A stretch of 17,400 nt of DNA from Sediminispirochaeta sp. (GCA_011046055.1 DSBN01000365.1:1-17400), one strand, 5' to 3'; counted from the first letter of the stretch, positions 1-7,715 are shown. Program-made: numbers and translations. The notes: generated by a model from the letters alone, not told the origin.

Positions 1-770
1 ATCTGGAGATGCTGGGCATACCCTATTCGGGCGCCTCTCCAAGCTGCCTGGCTCTGTGCTACAACAAAGCTCTGGTCAGATCTCTGGCCGAATCCCTGGA
101 GATCCCAGTCCCGCTGGAGACCTACTACAGCCATTCCGACCAGTCGGCCACCATACCGGCGACCTTCCCCGCCCTGGTCAAGCCGAATTTCGGCGACGGC
201 AGCGTCGGAATCAACCAGGAGGCGGTGGTACACTCCTCGGAGGAGTTGATCAGGTATATCGGCTTGCTGAAAAGCCAGTTCAGCAACAAACCTTTTTTGA
301 TCCAGGAGTATCTCCCCGGTGCGGAGTACAGCCTTGGTCTCATTGGAAATCCCGGACGCAGCCTCAAGTTCCTCCCCATACTCCAGGTAGACTACAGCCT
401 GCTCCCCCCGGAGCTGCCCAAAATACTCGGATACGAATCCAAATGGCTGCCCGACTCACCCTACTGGCACAAGCTCCGCTATGTCGAAGCCCAATTAAGC
501 GAGTCATTGGCTCGACAACTGCAGGATTACTCGCTCCTGCTGTTCGAACGCCTCGGCTGCCGGGACTACGCCCGCTTCGACTTCCGGACCGACATTGACG
601 GAGTGATCAAACTGCTCGAAGTCAACCCGAACCCCGGCTGGTGCTGGGACGGCAAATTGAACTATATGGCCGGTTTCGCCGGGCTGAGGTACCCCGAACT
701 GCTGGAGATGATCATCAGTACCGCCCAAGAGAGGACAATCTTCACCGCGGAAAGCACCCCCACACAGTGA
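1..770 (+). CDS. ATP-grasp ligase, D-Ala-D-Ala ligase-like (5' end outside window)
   Basis: The reading frame is open at the window edge (codons CTG GAG precede the first ATG at 9), so the true start lies upstream and about 255 residues are visible. Family hallmarks in order are LGIPYSGASP near the visible start, as in the N-terminal part of Ddl-like enzymes; the ATP-grasp strand PALVKPNFGDGSVGI; QEYLPGAEYSLGLIG; DYARFDFR; and the metal/ATP loop LLEVNPNPGW, where E and N bind magnesium in the family. The enzyme probably joins a carboxylate to an amine in the cytosol through an acyl-phosphate. The substrate cannot be read from sequence, and the spacing looks more like the Ddl-related ligases of unknown substrate than housekeeping Ddl. 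It is followed directly by a kinase remnant on the same strand. Confident for the fold, unsure of the substrate. Confidence 0.85.
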   Translation, partial: LEMLGIPYSGASPSCLALCYNKALVRSLAESLEIPVPLETYYSHSDQSATIPATFPALVKPNFGDGSVGINQEAVVHSSEELIRYIGLLKSQFSNKPFLIQEYLPGAEYSLGLIGNPGRSLKFLPILQVDYSLLPPELPKILGYESKWLPDSPYWHKLRYVEAQLSESLARQLQDYSLLLFERLGCRDYARFDFRTDIDGVIKLLEVNPNPGWCWDGKLNYMAGFAGLRYPELLEMIISTAQERTIFTAESTPTQ

Positions 771-790
771 AAGACATTGGAGTCAATTCT

Positions 791-1196
791 ATGTATTACG
801 CGAAAGAGCATCCCTATCAGACCTCGTTTTTTGTCCTCTTTCTTGCCGCTGACACTCACTCCCGCGAAGAGGTCATTGTAAACGGCGACCCCTTGCTCAC
901 CTACTCGATCGTCTCCAACCTGGTGAAAAACGCTATTGAGGCTTCGCCCCTAGGCAAGCTTGTAAGCATACACTTAAGCAACTATGGTTCCGTTGAGCTG
1001 TCGATCCACAACGAAGGTGCGGTCCCCGAGGCTATCAGAGATTCCTCTTTGACAAGTACAGCTCCTTCGGCAAGAACCACGTACCGGCTTGGGAACCTAC
1101 AGCGCTAAGCTCCTGAGTGAAGCCCAGGTTTGGCGCATCCAGATGGAGAGCTCCGAGCAGCATGGAACTGAGCTCGTACTCACCATTATAAAATAG
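791..1196 (+). pseudogene. Remnant of a sensor histidine kinase (HATPase_c domain)
   Basis: Only the catalytic ATPase domain can be recognised. Frame 2 encodes an N-box (DPLLTYSIVSNLVKNAIEAS, about 884-943) and LSIHNEGAVPEAIRD of the G1 region. The homology then jumps frame near 1041 to FDKYSSFGKNH, and again near 1085 to GLGTYSAKLLSEAQ (G2 region) and HGTELVLTII, ending at TAG 1194-1196. At least two frameshifts are needed to join these blocks, and no sensor or dimerisation (H-box) domain precedes them. The gene is therefore truncated and broken and is unlikely to make an active kinase. Its stop lies three bases from the 3' end of the convergent pdxA-like gene. The ATG at 791 is simply the first in frame and no ribosome binding site is visible. 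Confidence 0.75.
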
Positions 1197-1199
1197 CTC

Positions 1200-2213
1200 T
1201 CACGCCCCATAGATGGGACGGTACTTTGGCGCCATCGAGAAGCAGGCGGCGATCGCCTCTTCCATGCTCACCGGATTGGCCACACCCCGCCAGGCAATAT
1301 CCAACGCCGTCCCATGGTCCACGGAGGTACGAAGGAAGGGGTAGCCGAAGGTCACGCTCACCGTCCGGAAAAAATCGTAGGTCTTCGCCGCCACGTGCCC
1401 TTGATCGTGGTAAAGCGAGAGCACCGCGTCGTAACGCCCTTCCAGAGCCTGGGCGAAGACGCTGTCCGCCGGTATCGGCCCGGCTACTCTCAAGCCGCGG
1501 TCAACGGCCTGACGGCGGGCGGGAATCAAGCACCGTTCCTCCTCGTCCCCAAAGAGCCCACCGTCCGAGGCATGAGGGTTCAGGGCGGCCAGGGCCAGCT
1601 TCGGCACCAGGTAGCCTATCGATCCGAGACAGCGGTCGGCCAGAATCAGGCTCTCCAGGACGCTCTCCCGGTCGATCGCCTCGATGGCCCGTCGCAGCGA
1701 GAGGTGGCGGGAGTGAAAGAAGATCTTCATCCGGTCTACTTGGAACATGGTGATCCCCTTCTTCCCGTTGGACATCTGGGAAATCATCTCCGTGTGGCCG
1801 ATGTAGTCCTGTCGTCCCTCCCGTAGGGCCTCCTTGTTTATCGGTCCGGTGACCAGCCCCGAAGCCTCCCCCGTCAAGCACAGGTCGACCGCGCGGCGGA
1901 CGTACTCCACACTCGCCCTGCCGGCCAGGGCGCTGACCCTCCCTACTTCGAGCTCCGCCGCATGGCGAATCACTCCGACGTCGAGCACCGGCACCGTTCC
2001 CTTTTCAGCCCCGACTTCGTGTACCGACTCCAGACGCTGCAACCGTACCGGTATCGCCAGCTTATCCCTAACCGCCTCCAACACCGCGTAGTCTCCGACC
2101 ACCACCGCGGTACCAAGACCAGCCACCCTTTCTGATAAAAAGCTCTTCAGAGTGATCTCCGGGCCAACGCCGGCGGGGTCGCCGGTGCTGATAGCGACTA
2201 TACGGTTTCTCAT
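1200..2213 (-). CDS. PdxA-family dehydrogenase, PdxA2-like
   Basis: The protein has 337 residues, close to the usual 330. It starts MRNRIVAISTGDPAGVGPE, the family's N-terminus. Metal-binding histidines are visible in GHTEMIS, ALNPHASDGG and YHDQGH, matching the three zinc-binding histidines of E. coli PdxA. The text after the third one (HVAAKTYDFFRTVSVTFG) differs from housekeeping PdxA and resembles the PdxA2 group, which oxidises 4-phospho-D-threonate or 4-phospho-D-erythronate to a ketone that loses CO2. The usual DUF1537 kinase partner is not in the window. I chose the ATG at 2213 over an upstream start at 2270 because homology begins there and a purine-rich stretch (GAGAGAGG) lies upstream. 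It has its own promoter and is divergent from iolO. A role in vitamin B6 synthesis remains possible but less likely in this context. Confidence 0.85.
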   Translation of the reverse strand: MRNRIVAISTGDPAGVGPEITLKSFLSERVAGLGTAVVVGDYAVLEAVRDKLAIPVRLQRLESVHEVGAEKGTVPVLDVGVIRHAAELEVGRVSALAGRASVEYVRRAVDLCLTGEASGLVTGPINKEALREGRQDYIGHTEMISQMSNGKKGITMFQVDRMKIFFHSRHLSLRRAIEAIDRESVLESLILADRCLGSIGYLVPKLALAALNPHASDGGLFGDEEERCLIPARRQAVDRGLRVAGPIPADSVFAQALEGRYDAVLSLYHDQGHVAAKTYDFFRTVSVTFGYPFLRTSVDHGTALDIAWRGVANPVSMEEAIAACFSMAPKYRPIYGA

Positions 2214-2241
2214 ATTTCTGTTTTCCTCTCTCTTCCCTGCG

Positions 2242-2270
2242 ACTATACCACGGAAATATGGGCGGCTCAA
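2242..2270 (-). promoter_or_regulatory. Sigma70-type promoter for the pdxA-like gene
   Basis: Read on the minus strand, TTGAGC (2265-2270) and TATAGT (2242-2247) are separated by 17 bp. The predicted start of transcription is near 2235, about 20 bases before the ATG at 2213. Confidence 0.6.
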
Positions 2271-2300
2271 TCTGAAAGCTTAGTCTACCTGATTTAAAAC

Positions 2301-2328
2301 TTGACAGCCGACGAAGAGGGTTTATAAT
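2301..2328 (+). promoter_or_regulatory. Near-consensus sigma70 promoter for iolO-iolG
   Basis: A perfect TTGACA (2301-2306) and a perfect TATAAT (2323-2328) are separated by 16 bp. Transcription should start near 2335, leaving a leader of about 78 bases before the chosen iolO ATG. No LacI-type palindrome like those near lacI and iolM was seen here, so this promoter may not belong to the same regulon. Confidence 0.75.
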
Positions 2329-2412
2329 TTCATTTAGTCCGATAGTTTCATTGTGTTTCGTTTTTTGAAAGTTTTTGACAAAACCATCGCTATCGAACGC
2401 TCGGAGTTGGGA

Positions 2413-3219
2413 ATGTTCAAGAAAAAAAACAGGCTCTCAGTACAGACGGTGCTTCCGGAGAACTTTCAGCAGAATCGGCAATTTCGCCAAGAGATGGACA
2501 CGCTGCGGTCCCTGGGCTTTGACGGGGTGGAGCTCAATATCGCCCACCCCAACCGATGCAAACTCGGGCCGATACTCGCCTTTCTGGAGGAGTCCGAGTT
2601 GCAGCTGACGAACTTCGCCTCCGGTCTGACCGCAAAGACCTACGGACTCTCCCTTTCTCACCAAGACGAGGAGGAACGTCGGCGGGCGGTAGGCAAGGTT
2701 CAGGAGATCATCCGCCTCCTGGAGGGCAGCTCGATCGGGATCATCCTCGGTTTTTTCAAAGGTCCGAAAGCGGAGAACCAAGAGACCGCCAGGATCCAGT
2801 TCGCCCGTTCCTTCGAAGAACTCCTGCCCCGGGCCGAGGCGGGGAAGGTTCCGCTCATCGTGGAGGCCACCAACCGCTACGAGTCCTCCGTGGCCAACAG
2901 CCTGGAAGAGGCCTTCGAGTGTATAAAAAAACTACCCAGCCCCTACGCGAAGATCCTGCCCGATACCTTTCATATGAACATCGAAGAGTCGGATATGTAC
3001 TCCGCCCTGAGCCGGCACCTTCAGTACTTCGACACGATCCACCTCTCGGACAACAACCGGTACTTCCCCGGATTCGGGGCGCTGGACTTCGAGAGGATCA
3101 TCCGCCACCTGAGGCATGACGGTTTCGATGGCGGATTTGCCATAGAGGGACAAATCAAAAGGAGCTTCACCGACGACTGCCGCGCCGCCATCGATTTTCT
3201 CAAACCTTATCTGAGTTGA
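2413..3219 (+). CDS. iolO: 5-keto-L-gluconate epimerase-like TIM-barrel protein (IolO)
   Basis: The protein has 268 residues and belongs to the sugar phosphate isomerase/epimerase (xylose isomerase-like TIM barrel) family. Probable metal ligands are E151 (IVEATNRYE), D184 (LPDTFHMNIEE), H210 (IHLSDNNR) and E245 (AIEGQ). The motifs GLSLSH, NRYE, DTFHMNIEE and H-x-D-x-NR-x3-PG resemble Thermotoga IolO as I recall it. That enzyme epimerises 5-keto-L-gluconate to D-tagaturonate in inositol breakdown. The gene precedes iolG by 12 bases, and iolM and iolN lie downstream, which supports the assignment. I chose ATG 2413 because GGAG sits six bases upstream. A GTG at 2353 would add 20 unconserved residues. 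Another ketose epimerase of the same fold is the main alternative. Confidence 0.8.
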   Translation: MFKKKNRLSVQTVLPENFQQNRQFRQEMDTLRSLGFDGVELNIAHPNRCKLGPILAFLEESELQLTNFASGLTAKTYGLSLSHQDEEERRRAVGKVQEIIRLLEGSSIGIILGFFKGPKAENQETARIQFARSFEELLPRAEAGKVPLIVEATNRYESSVANSLEEAFECIKKLPSPYAKILPDTFHMNIEESDMYSALSRHLQYFDTIHLSDNNRYFPGFGALDFERIIRHLRHDGFDGGFAIEGQIKRSFTDDCRAAIDFLKPYLS

Positions 3220-3231
3220 AGGAGTATTATC

Positions 3232-4257
3232 ATGGAAAAAGCTTTGCAGGCGGGTATTATTGGCGCCGGACGAATCGGACGGCTGCACGCCACGCATTTG
3301 TCCAGCCGGATTCCCGGGGTCAAAGTGAAGAGCATTTCTGACATCATCCCCGAGGCGGCCCGAAGCTGCGCGCGGGAGCTCGATATCCCCCAGGCCGTCG
3401 AAGACCACCGCCAAATCATGGAGGACCGGGAGATCGATTTCGTTGTCGTCTGCTCCAGCACCGACACTCACGTTCGGATGATCAAAGAGGCCGCCGCGGC
3501 GGGCAAGCATATTTTCTGTGAAAAACCGATCGCCCTGGACCTCGCCGAAATCGATCAAGCCCTCGAGGAGGTAGCAAAGCACAAAGTGAAGCTGCAAGTC
3601 GGCTTCAACCGGCGCTTCGATTCCAACTACCGTCGATTGCGCGATCTTGTGGCCGCCGGAGAAGTGGGAGAGCCCCACATCCTGCGGATCACCAGCCGGG
3701 ATCCGGCTCCCCCGCCGATCGAGTACGTGAAGGTCTCCGGGGGTATCTTTCTGGACATGATGATTCACGACTTCGATATGGCCAGATTTCTGATAGGGGA
3801 CGAAGTGGAGGAGGTCTTCGCCAGCGGGGCGGTGAGAGTCGACCCGGCCATCGGAAAAGCCGGCGACGTGGACACTGCGGTGGTTTCCCTGAGCTTCCGC
3901 AACGGCGCCATCGGTACCATCGACAACAGCCGCCAGGCGGTCTACGGCTACGACCAGCGGGCGGAAGTCTTCGGCAGCAGAGGTATGGTCAGCAACGAAA
4001 ACAACACGCCCAACCGGGTCCGTTTGGCCAACAGGGAGAAGATATCCGAGGATCTCCCCCTGCACTTTTTCGTAGAACGCTACATCGACTCCTACATCGA
4101 AGAGATGAAGCAGTTCGTCGAAGCCCTGCGCCATGATAGCCCCGTGCTGGTAGACGGGTGGGACGGAAAATACCCGGTGGCCATGGGACTGGCCGCCCTG
4201 AAGTCCCTGCGGGAACACCGCCCGGTGAAATTGAAGGAGATCGATACTTCTTTATAA
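3232..4257 (+). CDS. iolG: Myo-inositol 2-dehydrogenase (IolG), Gfo/Idh/MocA family
   Basis: The protein has 341 residues, typical for IolG. The N-terminal Rossmann fold shows GIIGAGRIGRLH (nucleotide loop, residues 8-19). The catalytic lysine is K98 in CEKPIALD, and D175 and H179 in FLDMMIHDFDMARF match the conserved Asp/His pair of the family. The stretch around VDTAVVSLSFRNGAIGTIDNSRQAVYGYDQR is typical of inositol dehydrogenases rather than other Gfo/Idh enzymes. The enzyme oxidises myo-inositol to scyllo-inosose with NAD+ in the cytosol, the first step of inositol use. It follows iolO by 12 bases with AAGGAG seven bases before the ATG, so the two form one operon. A weak 6-bp hairpin follows the gene, but I see no clear terminator. 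Confidence 0.9.
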   Translation: MEKALQAGIIGAGRIGRLHATHLSSRIPGVKVKSISDIIPEAARSCARELDIPQAVEDHRQIMEDREIDFVVVCSSTDTHVRMIKEAAAAGKHIFCEKPIALDLAEIDQALEEVAKHKVKLQVGFNRRFDSNYRRLRDLVAAGEVGEPHILRITSRDPAPPPIEYVKVSGGIFLDMMIHDFDMARFLIGDEVEEVFASGAVRVDPAIGKAGDVDTAVVSLSFRNGAIGTIDNSRQAVYGYDQRAEVFGSRGMVSNENNTPNRVRLANREKISEDLPLHFFVERYIDSYIEEMKQFVEALRHDSPVLVDGWDGKYPVAMGLAALKSLREHRPVKLKEIDTSL

Positions 4258-4297
4258 ACCTCGACGAATCGGCGTCTTTGTCGAGCGACTTCAAAGG

Positions 4298-5069
4298 TCA
4301 TTTCATTCTTATAACAGTTCCTTTTCTCACCGCTTCGGCAGCCACAAAAGCCCACTGCACCGCTCGGTAGCCATCCTCCAAACCGACCCGGGGCGGACGG
4401 TCTTCGGCGATGCAATCAACAAAATCTTGCATCTCAGCCAGATAAGTGGGCTTCCAGTACTCATAAAACCACTGGGTATACTCCCGGTGCGCTCCGTGTT
4501 CGTCCATCCAGGTGATGCGGTCTCGATATGACTGCTCACCGACGCTGATCGCGTGAGACTATCCTTATCAAAACCGGCTTTCCGACGTAGCCCGCGTCTA
4601 TTTTTTCCTTGACCGCCATCAGCTCCCTATCGAAACGGTGATTGTAGCCCACCTGCAGCCTCATCCTCGGATTGGACTCCACCGCATCCTTGATTCGGTC
4701 GATCTCTTCGAGATTCATCCCCATGGGCTTTTCCGTGTAGACGTTCTTCACCTCCGCCTCCGCGGCGGCGCATATTATTTCACAGTGGGTCTGGGAGTTC
4801 GTGGAGACGATCAGGCCGTCCAGCTGATCGCTGCGTATCAGGTCTTGGTAGTTATCGCTGACCAGGCTGGGAGCCATCGCGTGCAGAAATTGCTCCAGCT
4901 CTTCCGGCACTACACTGCATATCGCCGCGAGTTCGGCATGAGGGATATTGAAATAGATGTTCTCCGCGTGTTTTCTTCCCAAACGACCGAGTCCTATTAT
5001 CCCAAGCTTTACTTTTTGCACCGTCCACCCCCTTTTGCTATTTTTATCACGGTCCCATAGCGCAGCCAT
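4298..5069 (-). pseudogene. Second Gfo/Idh/MocA dehydrogenase with an internal deletion
   Basis: Two pieces of one oxidoreductase are visible. The N-terminal piece (5021 or 5069 down to a TGA at 4536) has the nucleotide loop GIIGLGRLGRKHAENI and the TEKPMGMNLEEI motif, and runs to VGKPVLIRIVSRD. The C-terminal piece resumes in another frame near 4531 and ends with AEMQDFVDCIAEDRPP and RKGTVIRMK at 4298. Compared with the neighbouring IolG, roughly 100 residues after SRD are missing, including the Asp/His catalytic pair, so the product cannot be an active dehydrogenase. A GTG at 5021 preceded by GGGGGTGG fits the family N-terminus. An ATG at 5069 with GAGGAG three bases upstream is the alternative start. 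The gene is divergent from lacI and shares its operator region. Confidence 0.85.
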
Positions 5070-5078
5070 TTACTCCTC

Positions 5079-5108
5079 ATAGTAGCACGGTTTCGTAAAC
5101 GTTTACAA
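5079..5108 (-). promoter_or_regulatory. Promoter of the broken Gfo/Idh gene
   Basis: Read on the minus strand, TTGTAA (5103-5108) and TACTAT (5079-5084) are 18 bp apart. The -35 box overlaps the LacI-type operator at 5095-5106, so the bound repressor would block this promoter. Confidence 0.45.
5095..5106. promoter_or_regulatory. LacI-family operator 1
   Basis: This is a perfect 12-bp palindrome, GTAAACGTTTAC, with a central CG as expected for LacI/GalR-family sites. It lies in the divergent gap between the broken dehydrogenase and lacI, ten bases upstream of the lacI -35 box and over the -35 box of the opposite promoter. A near copy precedes iolM. Confidence 0.8.
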
Positions 5109-5116
5109 ATTTTTTC

Positions 5117-5145
5117 TTGCCTTTGCTCCAAAGCTTTGCTATGCT
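5117..5145 (+). promoter_or_regulatory. Promoter of lacI
   Basis: TTGCCT (5117-5122) and TATGCT (5140-5145) are separated by 17 bp. Transcription would begin at or next to the ATG at 5152, implying a leaderless or nearly leaderless message. Confidence 0.5.
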
Positions 5146-5151
5146 CGAAGT

Positions 5152-6210
5152 ATGAACGTGACCATCAAAGACATCGCCGAGCAGGCCCGAGTCTCCTACG
5201 CCACCGTCTCCAGAGCGCTGAACAACAAGTACGGCGTAGACCCCGAGACCCGGCGGCGAGTTCTTTCGGTGGCCAAAGAGCTGAACTACCGCCCCAACGC
5301 CATCGCCCGAGGTTTGGTCAGCAACCGGAGCTTCACCCTCGGATTGATTTTGCCGGACGTGACCAATCCCTACTTTCCCGCGGTAGCTGCGGGTATCGAG
5401 GCGGGAGCCCAGGAGAGAGGCTACAGCGTCTTTTTGTGCAACACCAACTGGGACACGCGGCGGGAGACCAACTACATCAAGCTGCTCTCGGAGCGACGGG
5501 TCGACGGCATCATCCACGCCCCGGTAGGCAACACTTTGAACGAAGAGACCGAGGGGCTTCTGCCCACCGTCTACGTCAGCAACGCACCCAAGAACGCCCG
5601 ACAGAGCTCGGTGATTATCGACAACATTCGCGGCGGCTACCTGGCCACCAAGCACCTCATCGACTGCGGCTACGAGTCCGTCGGCTTTGTCGGTGTATCG
5701 GAGCACGAGACCATGGCCAACAACGACCGGCTGGAGGGCTACAAAACGGCTTTTCGCAGGTACGGCAAGGAGATCAAACAAGACTACATCAAGTTCGGCG
5801 ACTTTCGGCAGGAGACGGGCTACAAAATTATCCAGACCATGATAGCTGACCGGAGCTATCCGCAGGCTATCTTCGCCGAAAACGATGTACTGGCCATTGG
5901 CATCCTCCACGGTATCAAGGACATGGGCCTCCGAGTCCCCGACGATATAGCCCTGATCGGATTCGACGACATCTCATTCTCCGCCTATCAGGAGATTCAG
6001 CTGAGCACCATCAGCCAACCCAAGGAGCGCATGGGCAGGCTCGCGGTTGACTTGCTGATCGACGAGATTGAGAGCGGAGACGCAAAAGCCGCTCCCCGGA
6101 GGGTGATACTGGAGCCGGAGCTGATAGTCAGAAAGAGCAGCTGCCGAAGCACTGGCTCCGACGAAGAGCTGCTCCCGCGAACCGAAGCCGGAGGTTCGGT
6201 GCCAGGCTGA
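5152..6210 (+). CDS. LacI-family transcriptional regulator of inositol genes
   Basis: The protein has 352 residues, the usual size. The N-terminal helix-turn-helix and hinge are clear: TIKDIAEQARVSYATVSRALNN (residues 4-25) and YRPNAIARGL. The periplasmic-binding-like effector domain starts at TLGLILPDVTNPYF and includes RRVDGIIHAPV, AIFAENDVLAIGIL and IALIGFDDISFSAYQ. The last 25 or so residues are an unconserved tail. It probably represses genes of this cluster and releases DNA when an inositol-derived sugar binds; the ligand is not known. A perfect palindromic site lies upstream and a near-perfect one precedes iolM, so it likely controls iolM-iolN, the divergent broken dehydrogenase and perhaps itself. 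No Shine-Dalgarno sequence precedes the ATG. Confidence 0.9.
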   Translation: MNVTIKDIAEQARVSYATVSRALNNKYGVDPETRRRVLSVAKELNYRPNAIARGLVSNRSFTLGLILPDVTNPYFPAVAAGIEAGAQERGYSVFLCNTNWDTRRETNYIKLLSERRVDGIIHAPVGNTLNEETEGLLPTVYVSNAPKNARQSSVIIDNIRGGYLATKHLIDCGYESVGFVGVSEHETMANNDRLEGYKTAFRRYGKEIKQDYIKFGDFRQETGYKIIQTMIADRSYPQAIFAENDVLAIGILHGIKDMGLRVPDDIALIGFDDISFSAYQEIQLSTISQPKERMGRLAVDLLIDEIESGDAKAAPRRVILEPELIVRKSSCRSTGSDEELLPRTEAGGSVPG

Positions 6211-6285
6211 ACGGAAAAAGGCGGAGGCGAAGAGAGTAATGAAGCGAGCCTGTTTTCCCCGCCTCGGCCTGTCGGGCTCGCCTTC

Positions 6286-6297
6286 GCAAACGTTTAC
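6286..6297. promoter_or_regulatory. LacI-family operator 2, before iolM
   Basis: GCAAACGTTTAC matches operator 1 at 11 of 12 positions and is followed by the same AAA. It lies about 90 bases before the iolM start. I could not pick out a convincing -35/-10 pair for iolM around it. A 13-bp palindrome (GCGCCC-T-GGGCGC, 6305-6317) follows eight bases later. Confidence 0.75.
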
Positions 6298-6386
6298 AAA
6301 CCATGCGCCCTGGGCGCGTGTGAATATCAAGGCGCTTCCAATACTTATTTGGAGGCCCTGAAAAAGTTATTTACAGGAGGTCCCCT

Positions 6387-7589
6387 ATGGGAGAAAAAAT
6401 GAGAGCCGTACGGCTGTACGCCGATTGGGAGCCGAAGCCGGATTTCAAACTGGGTTGGAAAGACGTGGACCGGAAGCAGACCTACTTGGGCAGCAAGGTC
6501 TGGAGAAATCCCCGCTTGGTGATCGAAGAGGTGGACGTACCCCGCCCCGGCCCCGGAGAAGTGCTGATCGAAGTCAAGCAGGTGGGCATCTGCGGCAGCG
6601 ACGTGCACATGGCCCAGGCCGACGAAGAGGGCTACATCTGGTACCCGGGACTGACCGGCTTCCCCGCAACCCTGGGCCACGAGTTTTCCGGAATAGTCCG
6701 GGAGGCCGGACCGGGAGCCTTCGACAAGACCACGAACCAAGCCTTCAAAGGGGGAGAGTGGGTCTGCGCTGAAGAGATGCTTTGGTGCGGCGCGTGCAAA
6801 CCCTGCGCCGACGGCTACCCCAACCACTGCGAAAGGCTGGACGAGATCGGTTTCAACGTCAACGGCGCCTTCACCAAGTACATAGTAGTTCCGGCGAAAG
6901 TAGTCTAGAGCCTCAACCCGCTGAGAGACAAGTACAGCGATGAGGATGTCTTTCGCCTGGGCAGCATGGTCGAGCCGACCAGCGTCGCCTACAACGCCGT
7001 CATCGAACGGGGCGGTGGGATACGTCCGGGGGACAACGTCGTGATCTGCGGCAGCGGTCCCATAGGCATGGCAGCCATCGCCATCCTCAAAAGAGCCGGG
7101 GCGGCCAAGGTCATCCTCTCCGAACCTGAAGCGGGCCGGGCCGAGCTGGGCCGGAAGATGGGAGCCGACCACATCGTCAATCCGATCAAAGAAAACTTCG
7201 CCGAAAAGGTTTTGGATATCACCGGCGGTATGGGGGCGTCCCTCTTTCTCGAAGCCACCGGACTGCCGACCCAGGTCTATCCCGGTATCGAACAGGTGAT
7301 CTGGGAGGGTCGAACCCTGAACAGCACGGTGGTGGTGGTCGCCAGAGCCGACGCGAAGATGCCGGTCACCGGAGAGGTGCTCCAGGTCCGCCGGGCGCGA
7401 ATCGTAGGCTCCCAGGGTCACTCGGGGCACGGGACCTTCCCCCGGGTCATCGAAGCGATGGCCAGCGGGATGAATATGCTGCCGATGATGACCAAAGAGA
7501 TCAGCCTGAACGAGGTACCCGACAACATCGTCGCCCTCAGAACCGACCGCAAAGAGACCAAGATCAGCTGCAAAAACCCCGGTGCCTGA
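6387..7589 (+). pseudogene. iolM: scyllo-Inosose 3-dehydrogenase (IolM), interrupted by an in-frame TAG
   Basis: This zinc-dependent medium-chain dehydrogenase spans 400 codons but carries a TAG at 6906-6908 (codon 174). Before it come the catalytic zinc ligands C69 (GICGSDVH), H98 and E99 (GHEFSG) and four structural zinc cysteines (C134, C137, C140, C148). After it, in the same frame, come MVEPTSVAYNAV, the NAD loop CGSGPIGMAAIAI, and ARADAKMPVTGEV with GSQGHSGHGTFPRV. The whole resembles Thermotoga IolM, which oxidises scyllo-inosose to a diketo-inositol. TAG is one base from TGG (Trp), which I recall at the matching position in homologues. No other lesion was seen, so the stop may be a recent nonsense mutation or a sequencing error. 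AGGAGGT six bases before ATG 6387 supports the start. It likely forms an operon with iolN. Confidence 0.85.
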
Positions 7590-7591
7590 GC

Positions 7592-7633
7592 AATTCTAAA
7601 TTTGGAAGTCTGATGACTTCCAAATTTAGAATT
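7592..7633. repeat. Perfect 19-bp inverted repeat (hairpin) between iolM and iolN
   Basis: Arms 7592-7610 and 7615-7633 are perfectly complementary around a TGAT loop. Beyond them the stem can extend by the flanking GC pair if one T is bulged. The arms are AT-rich, unlike the coding DNA around them, and no run of T follows. It may be an RNA-stability or partial-termination element, or a small inserted palindrome. Confidence 0.9.
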
Positions 7634-7715
7634 TGCTTCATTTGCATAGCAATAATTTGTGTTTCTAATTGCTGCCGGTGCCCAAACGCAGCAGACAAAA
7701 TACAAGGAGGAGAGT

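Noticed and set aside
878..883. GTAAAC half of the LacI operator
   Set aside because: It lies within the kinase remnant and is followed by GGCGAC, so there is no second half-site; chance match.
2932..4218. Long open frame on the minus strand (428 codons) opposite iolO and iolG
   Set aside because: It is the antisense of two genes with clear family motifs. Its translation has no recognisable domain, and such frames are common in GC-rich coding DNA.
4260..4285. 6-bp inverted repeat CTCGAC/GTCGAG after iolG
   Set aside because: Short stem, 14-base loop and no T tract; not enough to call a terminator.
6244..6281. 7-bp inverted repeat GCGAGCC/GGCTCGC after lacI
   Set aside because: The 24-base loop and lack of a T run make it a poor terminator.
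6345..7430. Minus-strand open frame of 361 codons opposite iolM
   Set aside because: Antisense shadow of a well-conserved dehydrogenase; no motif, no ribosome site.
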